Positions 5,646-7,571 of a DNA stretch of 7,571 bases are shown piece by piece. The first letter of the stretch is position 1; every line of letters begins with the position of its first letter. Location: contig DBCV01000061.1 of NCBI GenBank assembly GCA_002293245.1, forward strand, positions 1 through 7,571. The letters run 5' to 3'. Origin of the DNA: Candidatus Saccharibacteria bacterium UBA949. Lineage in GTDB: Bacteria; Patescibacteriota; Saccharimonadia; Saccharimonadales; Saccharimonadaceae. The translations under genes were made by a program, and so were the position numbers. The notes beneath the pieces are model-generated. The model searched no databases and had not been told where the DNA came from. It was given only the letters and a program-made list of their open reading frames with translations.

Positions 5646-7571
5646 TTAACCATTTCCAATCAAGTTATTAACATCCATATTATCCTGCACTCGGTTATCA
5701 ATCAAAAACGTTGAGTAAAGATACTTCACTGCATCTGTTATTCCAGTACTTCTCTCAAAATCGTCCTTTTCCTTGCTCGTGTGAGCTGGGTTATAAACGC
5801 ACGCATACTTCACCTCAAATCCGCCGTCTTCGTTCAACAAAGCAATTGCATCTTTAGTGTCAAGATAAGGACACATTCTCCGGAATACTGAAATCCTCGT
5901 CTCTCCGCCATCCTTCTCTGGGTCTCTCGGATTCAATAGACTATCAATACCTGGCGTCTTTATATCGTCATAACCCGCCATCCCTATCACCGCTCCGATA
6001 TTTACCATCCCTTTACTCTTATCGATGTATGCACGATCTTCTTCGGTCGCCCACTCATCTGTCCATTGAGTACTAACCCAGGGGTTCATCATCCCTTGCG
6101 AATCCAAGACAAGGTTGCCATCCGCATCCTTTTCGTAATCTTCACTCTTCTTACACCTAGTCCACCCGCTCATGCGCGGGTTATTGCTCCAGCAATATAT
6201 CTTCTGGTTATGGTCGCCAACTTGCTCATCTACACACCACGTCTGCTGTCCATCCTTATCGTAGCATTTCAATGTTTCAATCGCCGGACCTCCATCGCTG
6301 CCCGCCTTGATATACCCATCTTGATCGGTAAACGCCTCAAATTCTTTATATAAGTCTTCAATCACATATTCGTTATCCAAGTTTGACATATTTCCATAAA
6401 TCGGATTACAAAACGGGTCCGTGGCGACACCCGCATATTCATACGCGTCATCCTTGCAGGCGTTCAAATTATACTGAAACTTGGTAAAATCATAGGCGCT
6501 GGCCGACGGCGAAACCGCCGCAAAGCTTCTCCGCCCGATCGTACCCAGCGATGTAAACACACTTCCTAGCGAACCCAGCCTAATACTAGCCAGCTGCGGC
6601 GCTATATTCGAAACGATCGAACCCAAAAACGTGTTCTTACTACTCACATCATACCATGGCCTACCCAATCTATCCTCTTCGGCTTTTAGTGCCAGATACT
6701 GTTGTCTTTCCAGATACTGCGCGGTCGCTTCTTGCTTACCTAAAGCTACACATCCGCCACCCCTACATGCCAATCCCATCCCGGCACCGGCACCAATTAT
6801 CATTGCGTTTGTAAAGTCCTGCCCTTGTATATCCGTTCCGATAATATCACCCCAAACTGCTGCTGCTGCCGCTCCGAACAACCCACCGAGCAGAGCGCCT
6901 ATCGCTACCCTTATACCGATATTTCTTAATACATTGGCGCCCAACACAGCGGCACTTGTTCCACCAGATAGAACTAACAAAACTGCCGTTAACGCTAGGC
7001 TCGCCAGTATATACCCCCAGCTATTCGTAACCCTACATAAGTTAGACAACGCGCCCAAGGTGGTCGCAGCAGCCGCCAACAACAAGCCGCCCAGCCCAAA
7101 GGATTGTATAGTTTGTATTATTCCACCACCCGGAATATAATTTCTTGCACTGCCATCGTGATATTCAACCGGATCATCAAACTGCAACCATCTAAATGCC
7201 TGCGATTCTGTACCAGTCGCCACAATTTGGTTTGGAATGACATTGCCATTTTCGTCCACTTCTCCACTCGATACCGGGTTGCCATTGATATCTATCTGGT
7301 CGTGGCTTGAGCTAGCCGTCACGCTATTCATCAACTCCGAAACATCTCTGGCGTCCGCTTCACCACCCTTCACCGAATCCATTACTGAAAGAGTTAGCAT
7401 AGCAAAAGCTGCCAATTGCCCTATAATCCTCACCTTTTTATTATTCACAAAACCTACCGCACTTGAATATGCCATACAAGTCCAATCCGCCGCATCGTCA
7501 AAAGTATCAAACACTCCAAACGCTCGCGCTGCACTCTTTATACTAGCGGTCCCATCAACCGCCCCTCTGGC
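5646..7571 (-). CDS. Large polytopic membrane protein with Cys-rich hydrophilic C-terminal part, VirB6-like candidate; 5' end outside window
   Basis: I do not recognise a named family. The frame has no stop up to base 7571, so the true start lies outside; the GTG at 7514 is only an internal codon. The visible 641 residues contain hydrophobic segments at about 47-64, 151-175, 185-211, 217-241 and 256-269, several of them Ala/Gly-rich. A polar stretch separates the first two. After a basic, amphipathic region (about 285-350) comes a hydrophilic part of roughly 290 residues with eight cysteines (372, 388, 436, 446, 460, 473, 567, 591) and D-x-D-G turns. The even cysteine count suggests disulfides and an extracytoplasmic location. 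The stop codon is 1 base from the start of the wall hydrolase, so the two are surely co-transcribed. A polytopic VirB6/TrbL-like channel subunit with an extracellular domain, like Tn916 Orf15, is the best contextual guess; a surface protein of unknown role is the alternative. Confidence 0.85.
   Translation of the reverse strand, partial: ARGAVDGTASIKSAARAFGVFDTFDDAADWTCMAYSSAVGFVNNKKVRIIGQLAAFAMLTLSVMDSVKGGEADARDVSELMNSVTASSSHDQIDINGNPVSSGEVDENGNVIPNQIVATGTESQAFRWLQFDDPVEYHDGSARNYIPGGGIIQTIQSFGLGGLLLAAAATTLGALSNLCRVTNSWGYILASLALTAVLLVLSGGTSAAVLGANVLRNIGIRVAIGALLGGLFGAAAAAVWGDIIGTDIQGQDFTNAMIIGAGAGMGLACRGGGCVALGKQEATAQYLERQQYLALKAEEDRLGRPWYDVSSKNTFLGSIVSNIAPQLASIRLGSLGSVFTSLGTIGRRSFAAVSPSASAYDFTKFQYNLNACKDDAYEYAGVATDPFCNPIYGNMSNLDNEYVIEDLYKEFEAFTDQDGYIKAGSDGGPAIETLKCYDKDGQQTWCVDEQVGDHNQKIYCWSNNPRMSGWTRCKKSEDYEKDADGNLVLDSQGMMNPWVSTQWTDEWATEEDRAYIDKSKGMVNIGAVIGMAGYDDIKTPGIDSLLNPRDPEKDGGETRISVFRRMCPYLDTKDAIALLNEDGGFEVKYACVYNPAHTSKEKDDFERSTGITDAVKYLYSTFLIDNRVQDNMDVNNLIGNG

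Noticed and set aside
5645..5659. TTG at 5659 or ATG at 5653 as start of the wall hydrolase
   Set aside because: Both overlap the upstream gene and put extra residues before a clean MKKR signal peptide; ATG 5644, one base after the stop, fits better.
6631..7140. Open + strand frame of 169 codons antisense to the large membrane protein
   Set aside because: Pro/Ala/Ser-rich translation typical of a shadow of Ala/Gly-rich helices; no promoter or recognisable domain. Shorter frames such as 396-698 (-) and 2261-2767 (-) were dropped for the same reason.
1..7571. Alternative genetic code with UGA as glycine
   Set aside because: All frames remain intact with no in-frame TGA, and domains reach their expected ends at TAA or TAG.

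Overview
The window looks like chromosomal DNA from a small-genome, monoderm-like bacterium, most likely of the Candidate Phyla Radiation and best fitting Saccharibacteria (TM7). This assignment is an inference. It rests on an unusual GalU N-terminus (GWGTRRLP with the short TKAIEKSMLP block), apparently leaderless promoters, a secreted lysozyme-peptidase of a kind I associate with this group, and the standard stop code. All six genes stop at TAA or TAG and none has an in-frame TGA, so the UGA=Gly code of Gracilibacteria/Absconditabacteria is not needed.

Left half, + strand. Positions 1-1692 hold the C-terminal two thirds of a P2-type (SERCA-like) cation-transporting ATPase cut by the window edge. 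Next come a membrane-anchored D-alanyl-D-alanine carboxypeptidase of family S11 (1776-2939) and a UTP-glucose-1-phosphate uridylyltransferase, GalU (2982-3824). The last two each have an extended -10 promoter element ending only 7-9 bases before the chosen ATG, so their mRNAs should carry little or no 5' leader. The ATPase gene is a mosaic: codons 61-240, covering most of its nucleotide-binding domain, avoid T at third positions almost completely, unlike the sequence on either side.

Right half, - strand. Three genes are packed into one convergent operon. It runs from a large multi-span membrane protein with a cysteine-rich hydrophilic C-terminal part (5646-7571, open at the window edge), through a secreted two-domain peptidoglycan hydrolase (phage-tail-type lysozyme plus M15 zinc peptidase, 4328-5644), to a small single-span membrane protein (3837-4322). 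The gaps are 1 and 5 bases. The order 'polytopic membrane protein, bifunctional wall hydrolase, small bitopic membrane protein' matches VirB6-like, VirB1-like, VirB8-like in Gram-positive conjugative type IV secretion clusters such as Tn916 orf15-orf14-orf13. I therefore propose, as inference, that this is part of a cell-envelope-spanning secretion or DNA-transfer machine. No ATPase, coupling protein, relaxase, integrase or phage structural gene is visible here to confirm it.

Taken together, the window is rich in envelope functions: a sugar-nucleotide enzyme for wall glycans, two unrelated peptidoglycan peptidases and a probable trans-envelope machine. In the lines counted, C exceeds G on the + strand whichever strand is coding, which suggests that the - strand operon is co-directional with replication. 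I saw no tRNA, rRNA, CRISPR array, insertion sequence or convincing intrinsic terminator, and no gene-free stretch longer than about 85 bases.
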